64,000 nucleotides of DNA, taken from NCBI RefSeq assembly GCF_007858285.1, contig NZ_VFIL01000004.1, positions 372,001-436,000 on the forward strand. Reading direction: 5' to 3'. Below, piece by piece: positions 56,101 to 64,000 of this stretch; within the stretch, counting starts at the first letter, position 1; each line of letters starts with the position of its first letter. The stretch comes from Pseudomonas brenneri. GTDB lineage: Bacteria; Pseudomonadota; Gammaproteobacteria; Pseudomonadales; Pseudomonadaceae. Made by a program: the position numbers and the translations under genes. Below the pieces are notes generated by a model, which saw only the letters and a list, made by a program, of their open reading frames with translations, had not been told where the DNA came from and searched no databases.

Positions 56101-57579
56101 TCAGATCCAGCCCAGCCAGCTCCAGTAGGTGGCTGCAAAGACCAGCATCAGCAGGTAACCGATCAAGGTCACCAGCAGGCCCACCTTGGCAAACTGGCGG
56201 GCGGTAAAGGTGCCGGTGCCCAGGCACACCATGTTCTGCGGCGCGTTGATTGGCAGGATAAAGCCATAGCTGACCACAAACCCCAGCAGCATGGTCATGC
56301 CCAACCGGCTGAAATCCCCCGGCAGGGTTTGCAGTACGGCAATCAGGATCGGCAGCAAGGCCGAGGTCAGCGCAGTGGCGCTGGCAAAGCCCAGGTGGAT
56401 CACGATCAGGAACGCACCAAGGATCGCAAACACCCCCAGCGGGCCCAGTTGATCCAGGCCGGTATGCCCCACCACCTGCGCGCCCAGCCATTGCCCGGCC
56501 TGGGTGGTCAGCAGGGCCGTGCCAAGGCTGATGCCCACCCCGAACACAATCACCGTGCCCCACGGAATGCGCGACTGCACATCCTTCCAGGTCATCACCC
56601 CGATCCCCGGCATCAGCAGGAGCACCAGGCCGGCATACGTGGTGGAGGTGGTGTCGAAGCTGTGCAGGCGCCCTTCAGTGGCCCAGGCCAGCAACAGCAG
56701 GATCGAGACCGTCAGCAAGCGCTTCTGCGGGCCGGTCATCGGGCCGATATCGGCCAAAGATTGCGCAACGGCTTCCTTGCCGCCCGGGATGCTATTGCTT
56801 TCCGGTGGCAGCAACTTGAGCACCAGAAACAGCAGCACCGCCGACATGATCACGGCCCACGGCGCCCCGGCGATCAGCCAGTCGATCCATGACACACGCT
56901 GGCCGAGCATTTTATCCATAAAACCCACGGTCAACAGGTTCTGCGCGGCAGCGGTCTGGATCCCGACGTTCCAGATGCTGGTGCCCTGGGCGACGACAAT
57001 CATGATCCCGGCGGCGATATTGGAGCGTTTATCCACGCCAAACGCGGCAATCACCCCCATCATGATCGGCACCACACAGGCGCTGCGCGCGGTGGCGCTG
57101 GGCACCACCAGGCTGAGCAGGATAGTCACTGCAATCGCCCCCAGCAGAATCCCGCGGGTGCTGGTACCGACCCGAGTCAGGGTCACCAGAGCGATACGCC
57201 GGTCCAGGCCGGTGTGGGTCATGGCGGCGGCAATAAACAACGCACCGGCCACCAGGGCCAGGGCCGGGTTGGCAAACCCGGTGAGCGCCATGCTGATGGC
57301 CGGGCTGGAACCGATCAGGTGCGTCGGGTCCTGCAATGACGGTGCGGTGCCCAGCAGAAAAGCCATCAGCGAAGTGATCATGATCGCACTGGCTTCATAG
57401 GACACCGCTTCGGTGATCCACACCACCACCGCAAACGCGAGGATCGCCAGCATCCGGTGGCCGGCTACCGGTAAATCAGCCGGCAGCGGCAATAGCAAGA
57501 CGCAGACCATCACCAGCACGGCAATGACCAGGCCCATGGGCAATTTGAAGGAAACAGCGGGTGTTGCGGGGGCGTTCAT
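56101..57579 (-). CDS. DASS/SLC13-type sodium:dicarboxylate (anion) symporter
   Basis: Starting at the ATG at 57579 (MNAPATPAVSF), with GGAG seven bases upstream, the product has 492 residues. It has many helices and the two SNT-like hairpin motifs of the divalent anion:Na+ symporter family (VVPSATARSACVVPIMMG and FGFILPINAPQNM region). PSATARSA, where classical carriers have SNTATAAM, suggests a divergent member. Likely cargo is a di- or tricarboxylate or sulfonate. It is divergent from the TonB receptor gene and has no sensor kinase near. Confidence 0.83.
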   Translation of the reverse strand: MNAPATPAVSFKLPMGLVIAVLVMVCVLLLPLPADLPVAGHRMLAILAFAVVVWITEAVSYEASAIMITSLMAFLLGTAPSLQDPTHLIGSSPAISMALTGFANPALALVAGALFIAAAMTHTGLDRRIALVTLTRVGTSTRGILLGAIAVTILLSLVVPSATARSACVVPIMMGVIAAFGVDKRSNIAAGIMIVVAQGTSIWNVGIQTAAAQNLLTVGFMDKMLGQRVSWIDWLIAGAPWAVIMSAVLLFLVLKLLPPESNSIPGGKEAVAQSLADIGPMTGPQKRLLTVSILLLLAWATEGRLHSFDTTSTTYAGLVLLLMPGIGVMTWKDVQSRIPWGTVIVFGVGISLGTALLTTQAGQWLGAQVVGHTGLDQLGPLGVFAILGAFLIVIHLGFASATALTSALLPILIAVLQTLPGDFSRLGMTMLLGFVVSYGFILPINAPQNMVCLGTGTFTARQFAKVGLLVTLIGYLLMLVFAATYWSWLGWI

Positions 57580-57845
57580 GGGGAACTCCGTGAGCCATGA
57601 CAATCAGGCGTGCAGCATGAGGCAAAGCGTCACGGCGGGTTTTGACAGGTATCAAGGCACGGCCGATAAATCAAGGAGCGAGCTTATCTGCGGGCGGCGG
57701 TCCGACGAAAATCCCACAGGCACCTCGGGTTACTTTTTAGCGCTGCGTTATCGTTAACGATGTTCTCGGCCAAGGCGAGTGCTTGTAAAGGCGCGCACTT
57801 ATGCCTAGCTTATGCGCCCCCGCCCGCGCTTTAAGGCCTTGCCCC

Positions 57846-60008
57846 ATGGTTTTGCGTTTTCGTCCCGTCGTCACCTCACGTTTCGCCCTCGGCCTGTTGC
57901 TCAGCGGCGGCATCGGCAACAGCCTGGCGGCTGAGCTGGAACTGCCGGCGCTGAAGATCCTGGGCCAGGATGAGTCCGGTTATCGCAGTGAAAGCGCATC
58001 GGTCGGCGGCTTCGAAGACGCGCCGCTGCTCGACACCCCGGCTTCGATTACCGTGATCAACGCCGCGCTGATCAAGGACCAGCAAGCCCGCCTGCTCAGC
58101 GAAGTGCTGCGCAACGACGCCTCGGTGGGTGAAAGCTACGCGCCGATCGGCTACTACGAAAATTTCGTGGTGCGGGGATTTTCCCTGAATGCCGCCAGCA
58201 GCTACAAGATCAACGGGCGCACCATCACCGGCGAGCAGAACGTGGCCCTGGAAAACAAGCAACGGGTGGAATTGCTCAAGGGCCTGGCGGGCCTGCAAAG
58301 CGGGATCTCCGAGCCCAGCGGCGTGATCAACTACGTGACCAAGCGCCCGGAAGACGTGCGCTCGGTCACCGTGTCCACCGATGATCGCGGCAGCGGCTAT
58401 ATCGCCACCGATGTCGGCGGCTGGTTTGGCAGCGAGCAGCAGTTCGGCCTGCGCGCCAACGTCGCCCATGAAGACCTCAACTCCTATGTCGAACACGCCA
58501 ATGGCCAGCGCGATTTCCTATCCCTGGCGTTCGACTGGAACATCAGCCCCGACGCTGTGCTGCAACTGGATGCCGAATACCAGGACAAGCAACAGCGCTC
58601 GGTGCCCGGTTACCAGTTGCTCGGCGGCACCGAAGTGCCCCATGACGCATCACCGAAAAAACTGCTCGGCCACCAGAGTGGTTCCAAGCAGGTGGGCATC
58701 GACTCGCTGAACCTCAACGGCAAGTTCGAATACCGCTTCAGTGACCAGTGGAAAGGCAATATCAGCGCAGCGCGTAGCAAGGTGGTGATTGATGATTACA
58801 GCTCGTTTGCCTGGGGGTGCTACGGCTCCGCCAGTTGCGAAGGCGTCAAAGTACCGAACTACTTCAGTCCGGAAGGCAACTACGACATCGCTGACTACCG
58901 CAGCCCTGACGATACCCGGCGCAATGATGAAATCCAGGCGGCCATGACCGGCCTGTTCACAACCGCAGGCATAGGCCATGAGCTGACCTTCGGCACCAGC
59001 GCCTTTCGCCGGGTGATTGACAAGCGCAAGTCGGTCAATGAGCCCATCGGCAGCGGCAATATCGATCAGGACCCACCAGCCTTCACGCCTACCGACAAGC
59101 CTTTGAACGACAGTCATCGACGCCTCGACAGCCGCCAGTACGGGCTGTTCGTCACCGACCGCATCAGCTTCAACGAGCAGTGGCAAACCGTATTGGGCGG
59201 CCGCGAAGTGCGTCTGGATGAAAAAGCCTTCGATCAGACTGGCGTCCAGGAACGCCACACCCAGCAATACGAGTTCCTGCCCAACGCTGCGCTGATCTAC
59301 AAACCGATGGACAATCTCTCGCTGTACACCAGCTACAGCAAAGGCCTGTCCCTAGGCGGCGAAGCACCGTGGTATGCGAGTAATGATGGGGAAATCCTCG
59401 CACCGACCGTCTCGCGCCAACTCGAAGCCGGGGTCAAATACGACTGGCGCCGCATCAGCTTCGCCGCCGCCGTGTTCCAGACCCGCCAGGCTTATCAATA
59501 CGCCAAGCCCGATAGCGCCGGTGACTTCACCTATGTGCAGCAAGGCCAGCAGAAAAACACCGGCCTGGAACTGTCGGCCAACGGCTGGGCCACCGAGCGC
59601 CTGCAGATCGCTACCAGCGTGGCAGCCATTCGCGCGCGGGTGAACGGCAGCGGTACGCCGCAATACGAAGATCACCAGACGATCAACGTGCCCAAGCTGC
59701 GCGCCAGCGTGTACGCCGACTATGCCCTACCGTGGGTCAACGGCCTCGCCGTTCTCGGTGGCGTGCAATACAGCGCCAGCAAGAACGCCAATCGCACCGG
59801 CAATGTGGAGGTTGGAGATTATGCGGTGGTCAATATCGGCAGCCGCTACAGCACCAAGGTCGACGGCTACGAAACAGTGTTTCGCCTGAGCGTCGACAAC
59901 CTGTTCGACAAGCGCTACTGGCGCGACGCGGGCGAGTATATGGGCGATGACTACCTGTTCCAGGGCGCGCCGTTGACGGCGCGCTTGAGTGCATCAGTGA
60001 ATTTCTGA
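57846..60008 (+). CDS. TonB-dependent outer-membrane siderophore receptor
   Basis: The start is taken at the ATG at 57846 (MVLRFRPVVTSRFAL), with AAGG nine bases before it; the ATG at 57801 would add 15 unlikely residues before the signal peptide. The product has 720 residues. After a signal ending NSLAA come the plug (DTPASITVINAALIKDQQA, ENFVVRGFSLNAASS, RVELLKGLAGLQSG, GVINYVTKRP) and a 22-strand barrel ending in SASVNF with the terminal Phe. There is no N-terminal signalling domain, so it does not drive a sigma/FecR pair. Ligand unknown. No clear Fur box was found by eye in the 266-base upstream gap. Confidence 0.9.
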   Translation: MVLRFRPVVTSRFALGLLLSGGIGNSLAAELELPALKILGQDESGYRSESASVGGFEDAPLLDTPASITVINAALIKDQQARLLSEVLRNDASVGESYAPIGYYENFVVRGFSLNAASSYKINGRTITGEQNVALENKQRVELLKGLAGLQSGISEPSGVINYVTKRPEDVRSVTVSTDDRGSGYIATDVGGWFGSEQQFGLRANVAHEDLNSYVEHANGQRDFLSLAFDWNISPDAVLQLDAEYQDKQQRSVPGYQLLGGTEVPHDASPKKLLGHQSGSKQVGIDSLNLNGKFEYRFSDQWKGNISAARSKVVIDDYSSFAWGCYGSASCEGVKVPNYFSPEGNYDIADYRSPDDTRRNDEIQAAMTGLFTTAGIGHELTFGTSAFRRVIDKRKSVNEPIGSGNIDQDPPAFTPTDKPLNDSHRRLDSRQYGLFVTDRISFNEQWQTVLGGREVRLDEKAFDQTGVQERHTQQYEFLPNAALIYKPMDNLSLYTSYSKGLSLGGEAPWYASNDGEILAPTVSRQLEAGVKYDWRRISFAAAVFQTRQAYQYAKPDSAGDFTYVQQGQQKNTGLELSANGWATERLQIATSVAAIRARVNGSGTPQYEDHQTINVPKLRASVYADYALPWVNGLAVLGGVQYSASKNANRTGNVEVGDYAVVNIGSRYSTKVDGYETVFRLSVDNLFDKRYWRDAGEYMGDDYLFQGAPLTARLSASVNF

Positions 60009-60446
60009 TTACTTGGGCATCTTGCGAAAGCCCACCGCCAGGCGGTTCCAGCTGTTGATGGTGGCGATGGCCACGCTCAGGTCCACCTGCTCAGCCGGGC
60101 TGAACTCGGCATTGAGCAACGCATAATCTTCATCCGAAGCGTGGGTCTGGCTGATCAGGGTCAGGCTTTCGGCCCAGGCCAGGGCGGCACGTTCGCGCGG
60201 GGTGAAAAATGGCGTTTCGCGCCAGGCCGACACGGTGTACAGACGACGCTCAGTCTCGCCGCCCTTGCGTGCATCGGCGGTGTGCATATCCAGGCAGAAC
60301 GCGCAGCCGTTGATCTGCGACACGCGCAGGCGTACCAGTTCCAGCAGGGGCAGTTCGATGGACAGTTTACCGACGGCCGCTTCCAGGGCGAGCATGGCTT
60401 TCATCGCGTCTGGGGAAGCGGTGTAGAAATCGATACGGGCAGACAT
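60009..60446 (-). CDS. AhpD/carboxymuconolactone decarboxylase-family protein
   Basis: This 145-residue protein has the AhpD-like redox motif INGCAFCLDMHTADARKGGE (CxxC with His three residues later), then RRLYTVSAWRETPFFTPRERAALAWAE, typical of alkylhydroperoxidase D-type proteins. It probably acts in peroxide or disulfide redox chemistry in the cytosol. Its stop abuts the stop of the TonB receptor gene with no gap. No partner AhpC is nearby. Confidence 0.9.
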   Translation of the reverse strand: MSARIDFYTASPDAMKAMLALEAAVGKLSIELPLLELVRLRVSQINGCAFCLDMHTADARKGGETERRLYTVSAWRETPFFTPRERAALAWAESLTLISQTHASDEDYALLNAEFSPAEQVDLSVAIATINSWNRLAVGFRKMPK

Positions 60447-60550
60447 GGTGTAACTCCAGGACAGTGGGGATTGGTGCCTAGCTTAATCACCCCACTGCGG
60501 CGGACAAATAGCCAATCCGGGCGAAGAACAGGTAGCCAATGCCAGACCGT

Positions 60551-61993
60551 TCAGACCCGGTTGCGCAGCCAATGCAAGAAGCCCTTTTTCACCGGCACGA
60601 TCGGCGCGTCCTGGGTCAGGTGCTGAGCGGCGTGCAGGCGGAAATCCAGGAGGTTCTGCATGGCTTCACTGATATCGTGGCGCGCGTCCAGGCACGGCTT
60701 GAGGTATTCCTTTTCGATGCGGTAGAGGGTGCAATAGGTCTTGGCCACAAAATCCGCCGGTACGCCCTGCTCACCGAGGATCCCGGCCTCGCCGATCACT
60801 TCCCCCGGCCCCATGCGCCCGGCTTCGAACGTGTGCCCGGCCTTGGCCAGCATCACCGAAACCACCCCGGACTCGATGATGAACAGGTGATCGCTGGCCT
60901 CCCCTGCCGGCAGGATCATGTCGCCTGCACGGAAGGTTTGCGCCGTCATGTTCTGACTGAAGGTTTCCTTCTCTTCCTGGCGCAGGGTGGAGAAGATATT
61001 TGAGCTTTCCAGCAATGCCCGCGCTGGCGACGTGGTCGGCGAGGTCGGGCTTTCGGCACTCGATAGCAAACTCACGCCAGCCGCCTGCAAATGCCGGTAG
61101 GCCAGGTCGTAAAGCTGGTTGCGCACCTCGCGTTTGAGGCCCATGGCCGGCACAAAGCCGCTGATTTCATACTCCACGCCACCGCCAGTGGACGTCTTGA
61201 AAGCCACGCTCGGCGCCGGTTTGGCCAGCAATTGCCGGCAACCTTGCATGGCGCGCTCCAGGGCTTCGAGCACCGTTTGCGGGCGCGCATGCGGGCTGAC
61301 TTGCAGGCTCACTGCCAGGCCGAACATGTCCGCCGGGCGCGAAAAGTTGATGATCTTGGCCTTGGCCGCCAGCGAATTGGGGATGACCGCCATGCTGCCC
61401 TGGGAGGTTTGCAGGCGCGTGGCGCGCCAGTCGATGTCGGTGACCCGGCCTTCGGTGCCGTCGATGGAAATCCAGTCATCGAGTTGATAGGGCTTGGTGG
61501 TGTTGAGCACGATCCCGGAAAACACATCGCTCAAGGTACTTTGCAGCGCCAGGCCGACGATGATCGCCACCGCGCCGGAAGTCGCCAGCACGCCCTTGAC
61601 CGGCAGGTCCAGCACGTAAGCCATGGCGGCGATGATCGCGATCAGGAAAATCACCGCGCCCATCAGGTCTTGCAGCAACCGTCCGGTGTGGCCGACTCGC
61701 TGCATCATCAACGCACCGAGCAACACCGTCAGGGTGCGGGCGGCAAACAACCACCAGCCAATCTGCAAGGCGGTGGCGGCCATGTGCAAGGGGGTGTTGT
61801 CGGCATAAGGCGCGATTTGCATCGGGTTCATGCCGTCGTTGAACAGCACCGCGCTGTAGGTGGCAAAGATCACCAGGCGGGCGACCAGCTTCCAATTGCC
61901 GGAGCTGGCAGAAAACAGACGCCAGACGACGATATCGATAAGGATCAGCGCCAGGGCGCACACCATCGGGTGATCGGAGATAAAAGGCAGCAT
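60551..61993 (-). CDS. MscS-like channel with C-terminal cyclic-nucleotide-binding domain
   Basis: Starting at the ATG at 61993 (MLPFISDHPMV), with GGAG eight bases upstream, the product has 480 residues. About four helices lead to the MscS pore and beta domain (GVLATSGAVAIIVGLALQSTLSDVFSGIVLN, in pieces; DWISIDGTEGRVTDIDWRATRLQT). A cyclic-nucleotide-binding fold follows at about 335-450 (FRAGDMILPAGEASDHLFIIESG, RMGPGEVIGEAGILG). This is the bCNG family layout. Gating by cAMP or cGMP instead of tension is known for some members. It is monocistronic next to a large repeat array. Confidence 0.88.
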   Translation of the reverse strand: MLPFISDHPMVCALALILIDIVVWRLFSASSGNWKLVARLVIFATYSAVLFNDGMNPMQIAPYADNTPLHMAATALQIGWWLFAARTLTVLLGALMMQRVGHTGRLLQDLMGAVIFLIAIIAAMAYVLDLPVKGVLATSGAVAIIVGLALQSTLSDVFSGIVLNTTKPYQLDDWISIDGTEGRVTDIDWRATRLQTSQGSMAVIPNSLAAKAKIINFSRPADMFGLAVSLQVSPHARPQTVLEALERAMQGCRQLLAKPAPSVAFKTSTGGGVEYEISGFVPAMGLKREVRNQLYDLAYRHLQAAGVSLLSSAESPTSPTTSPARALLESSNIFSTLRQEEKETFSQNMTAQTFRAGDMILPAGEASDHLFIIESGVVSVMLAKAGHTFEAGRMGPGEVIGEAGILGEQGVPADFVAKTYCTLYRIEKEYLKPCLDARHDISEAMQNLLDFRLHAAQHLTQDAPIVPVKKGFLHWLRNRV

Positions 61994-62138
61994 CCAGGCG
62001 ACTCCAGGGCGAATGCCGTGAAGATCGCACGAAACGGGATTGACGGGTATAGGGCCTGACAAACGAAACGCAAACCCTGTGGGTCCAGATACAGGGGATC
62101 GGCGGTGTGCCCGAGTTTTGGCATCGACAGAAATCAAG

Positions 62139-62700
62139 TGTGGGAGCTGTCGAGCCCCGGCGAGGCTGCGATGACGGTGGATCAGGCAATACATCTCTAG
62201 CGCCTGTGCCGCCGCCATCGCAGCCTCGCTAAAGCTCGACAGCTCCCACAGGGATGGGTGGCAGGTCCGGGATTTTGGCCGCGACATGGATCAAATGTGG
62301 GAGCTGTCGAGCCCTGGCGAGGCTGCGATGGCGGTGGATCAGGCAATACTTCTCTAGCGCCTGTGCCGCCGCCATCGCAGCCTCGCTAAAGCTCGACAGC
62401 TCCCACGGGGATGGGTGGCAGGTCCGGGATTTTGGCCGCAACATGGATCATGTGTGGGAGCTGTCGAGCTTTAGCGAGGCTGCGATGGCGGTGGATCAGG
62501 CAATACATCTCTAGCGCCTGTACCGCCGCCATCGCAGCCTCGCTAAAGCTCGACAGCTCCCACAGGGATGGGTGGCAGGTCCGGGATTTTGGTCGCGACA
62601 TGGATCAAGTGTGGGAGCTGTCGAGCCCCGGCGAGGCTGCGATAGCGGTGGATCAGGCAATACTTCTCTAGCGCCTGTGCCGCCGCCATCGCAGCCTCAC
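62139..62700. repeat. Tandem array of a 157-bp REPIN-containing unit (3.6 copies)
   Basis: Units start with TGTGGGAGCTGTCGAG at 62139, 62296, 62453 and 62610, exactly 157 bases apart; the last ends after about 91 bases at the pirin stop. Each unit is a long hairpin (arms TGTGGGAGCTGTCGAG...CTCGACAGCTCCCAC, inner arms GGCGAGGCTGCGATGGCGG...CCGCCATCGCAGCCTCGC) plus a 45-base linker containing GGATGGGTGGCAGGTCCGGG. Copies are nearly identical. Small differences (ATACATC in copies 1 and 3, ATACTTC in copies 2 and 4; AGCTTTAGC in copy 3) allow tracing of duplication. The unit length is not a multiple of three, so it is not protein coding. Confidence 0.93.
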
Positions 62701-62706
62701 TCAGTA

Positions 62707-63573
62707 TCAGCCGTGCATCTGGCCGAACTGGCCGGACTGGAAGTCGGCGAAGGCCTGATGAATCTCTTGCTCGGTGTTCATCACGAACGGGCCGTGACCG
62801 ACAATGGGCTCGTCGATGGGCTCACCGCTGAGCAGCAAGACCATGGCGTCGTTGTTCGACTCCAGGCTGATCTGCTCACCCTCGCGCTCGAACAACACCA
62901 GTTGCCCTTCGCGCGCCAGTTCCTTGCCATTGACTTGCACGGTGCCTTTGAGCACCACCAGCGCGGTATTGCGCCCGGCGTGCAGGTCCAGGGTCACGGC
63001 CTTGCCGCCGTTGAGGCGCAGGTCCCACACGTCAATCGGCGTGAAGGTGCGGGCCGGGCCTTTCTCGCCGGCGAACTCACCGGCAATCAGGCGCAGGCTG
63101 CCGGCGCCATCGGCCAGGGGCAGCGACGGAATATCACCGTCGAGGATGGTCTGGTAGCCGGCGTCGCTCATTTTGTCCTTGGCCGGCAGGTTGACCCACA
63201 ACTGCACCATTTCCAGGGCGCCGCCACTTTTGGCGAACGCTTCGGAATGGAACTCCTCGTGCAGGATCCCCTTGGCAGCCGTCATCCACTGCACGTCACC
63301 TGGGCCGATTTTGCCGCCGGCACCAGTGGAATCGTGGTGCTCGACTTCGCCCTTGTAGACGATGGTCACAGTTTCAAAGCCGCGATGCGGATGCTGGCCC
63401 ACGCCACGCCGTTGAGTGGTGGGGGTGAAATCCGCCGGGCCAGCGTGGTCCAGCAGCAGGAACGGGCTGATATGTTTGCCCATAGTGTCGTAGGAAAACA
63501 GCGTGCGAACCGGAAAACCGTCGCCTACCCAGTGGCTACGCGGGCTGGTGTAGATACCAATGATGTTTTTCAT
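62707..63573 (-). CDS. Pirin-family protein (possible quercetinase-type dioxygenase)
   Basis: Starting at the ATG at 63573 (MKNIIGIYTSPRSHW), with GGAGG seven bases upstream, the product has 288 residues with two cupin halves. Metal ligands H61 and H63 (GQHPHRGFETVT), H105 and E107 (GILHEEFHSE) are all present. Some bacterial pirins are quercetin dioxygenases and others bind metabolic enzymes; which applies is open. The stop codon lies 7 bases beyond the end of the tandem repeat array. Confidence 0.92.
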   Translation of the reverse strand: MKNIIGIYTSPRSHWVGDGFPVRTLFSYDTMGKHISPFLLLDHAGPADFTPTTQRRGVGQHPHRGFETVTIVYKGEVEHHDSTGAGGKIGPGDVQWMTAAKGILHEEFHSEAFAKSGGALEMVQLWVNLPAKDKMSDAGYQTILDGDIPSLPLADGAGSLRLIAGEFAGEKGPARTFTPIDVWDLRLNGGKAVTLDLHAGRNTALVVLKGTVQVNGKELAREGQLVLFEREGEQISLESNNDAMVLLLSGEPIDEPIVGHGPFVMNTEQEIHQAFADFQSGQFGQMHG

Positions 63574-63910
63574 GATGATCCTCCAAAGTGAATACACCTT
63601 AAATCCAATACCAATAAGGCGGTAGGCGGCGAATATGGCTCGCATCGTTCCATACATGGGACGATCCAATGACAGCGGCGCAAAACGAAAAGCAGGAAGC
63701 ATGGGCGTAGACCTTCAGGATTGATCTCAAAAGAGAATCATCATCTGCACCCGTTTAACTTGGACAAAGTGTGACAACCACCACCCCGCGTATCCCGTAG
63801 TCACTGTCGAGCTTGAAAATGAAGGGCTGGATTTAATTATATTTCGGTCATAATATACGACTTAATATTACGACCGTAATTTTTTAATAGTCCAGCAGCA
63901 GGAGCCTGAA
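63574..63910. promoter_or_regulatory. Divergent control region with large inverted repeat
   Basis: No gene is seen. CGGTCATAATAT (63845-63856) and ATATTACGACCG (63865-63876) form a 12-base inverted repeat with one mismatch around 8 bases, ending 35 bases before the lipoprotein start. It is AT-rich and lies where a promoter is expected. This is the usual look of a TetR-type operator before an RND efflux operon; the regulator itself would lie outside the window. Confidence 0.6.
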
Positions 63911-64000
63911 ATGAGCCCACGTCCTCCCCTTCGCAGCCTTTTCCCGTCCCTGGCGCTGTTGATCCTCCTCAGCGGCTGCAACAGCCCTGCCGATACCGCC
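63911..64000 (+). CDS. Lipoprotein N-terminus, probable RND efflux adaptor, 3' truncated
   Basis: The ATG at 63911 has GGAG seven bases upstream. Only 30 codons are in the window: an Arg-containing start, a hydrophobic stretch and the lipobox LILLSGC followed by NSPADTA. This is the typical beginning of MexA/AcrA-like membrane fusion lipoproteins, and the upstream inverted repeat supports an efflux operon. With so little sequence the family is a guess; that it is a lipoprotein is well supported. Confidence 0.6.
   Translation, partial: MSPRPPLRSLFPSLALLILLSGCNSPADTA

Noticed and set aside
57750..57761. Palindrome ATCGTTAACGAT upstream of the TonB receptor, as a Fur or other operator
   Set aside because: It does not fit the Fur box, and TTAACGATAA-type sequences also occur inside the REPINs at 15081, 29828 and 53038. 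Together with GGAGCGAGCTTAT at 57675 it looks like a decayed REPIN.
62139..62700. CRISPR array
   Set aside because: The period is 157 bases, the units are entirely near-identical with no variable spacers, and each unit is one long hairpin. No cas genes are near.

Overview
The window looks like a chromosome segment of a fluorescent Pseudomonas (P. fluorescens group). This rests on the high GC content, the abundant REP/REPIN palindromes with GTGGGAGC-GGGCTTGCTCGC or TAGGAGC-GAGCTTGCTCGCG cores, and a core block ppiD-hupB-lon-clpX-clpP-tig-tRNA-folD in the order I know from P. aeruginosa. No phage, insertion sequence, rRNA or CRISPR array is visible.

Layout. 0-9.5 kb: the end of an MFS transporter; a minus-strand operon of a free-standing adenylation enzyme, a ferric-reductase-like membrane flavoprotein, a catalase-like peroxidase and a cytochrome b561; then a plus-strand run of ECF sigma factor, anti-sigma factor, a ZapE-type ATPase and a leucine-rich-repeat protein kinase. 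9.6-16.7 kb: a YebC-family protein and a 2-aminoethylphosphonate region (OPA-type transporter, two LysR regulators, phnW, phnX), followed by a second cytochrome b561 gene behind a strong RNA hairpin. 16.7-22.2 kb: PLP-dependent desulfhydrase/deaminase, fadH, a catalytically degenerate nitrilase-fold protein, an AraC regulator and a 28-residue acidic small protein. 22.3-26.7 kb: an accessory pyruvate-dehydrogenase E1 (AceE) paralogue, a stand-alone protein resembling only the AceE C-terminus, and a MarR regulator, linked by GCAAT-N-ATTGC / TTGCAATTGCAA palindromes. 26.7-30 kb: a lipoprotein, a LysR regulator and an MFS exporter.

30-40.6 kb is the proteostasis core: ppiD, a tRNA-like element downstream of hupB, hupB, lon with a heat-shock-type promoter, clpX, clpP, tig, then tRNA-His, tRNA-Leu, tRNA-His, tRNA-Arg and folD. 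40.6-43.3 kb carries three small membrane-protein genes, the endopeptidase pbpG and a C39-like lipoprotein lacking its cysteine.

43.3-51.7 kb is a reductive pyrimidine catabolism locus: preT/preA (dihydropyrimidine dehydrogenase) reduce uracil or thymine, dihydropyrimidinase opens the ring, a ureidopropionase-type hydrolase releases the beta-amino acid, an NCS1 permease imports substrate, and a TetR regulator closes the locus. 51.8-64 kb: copC/copD, an EmrAB-like efflux pair, a DASS-type anion transporter, a TonB-dependent receptor, an AhpD-like protein, a cyclic-nucleotide-gated MscS-like channel, a tandem array of a 157-bp REPIN unit, a pirin, and the first 30 codons of a lipoprotein that is probably an RND efflux adaptor.

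The strongest candidates for something new are the MarR/AceE/AceE-tail module, the adenylation enzyme-membrane reductase pair, the tRNA-like element after hupB, the RNA hairpin before the second cytochrome b561, and the 157-bp REPIN array. All function calls come from reading translations and motifs by eye; no database search was run.
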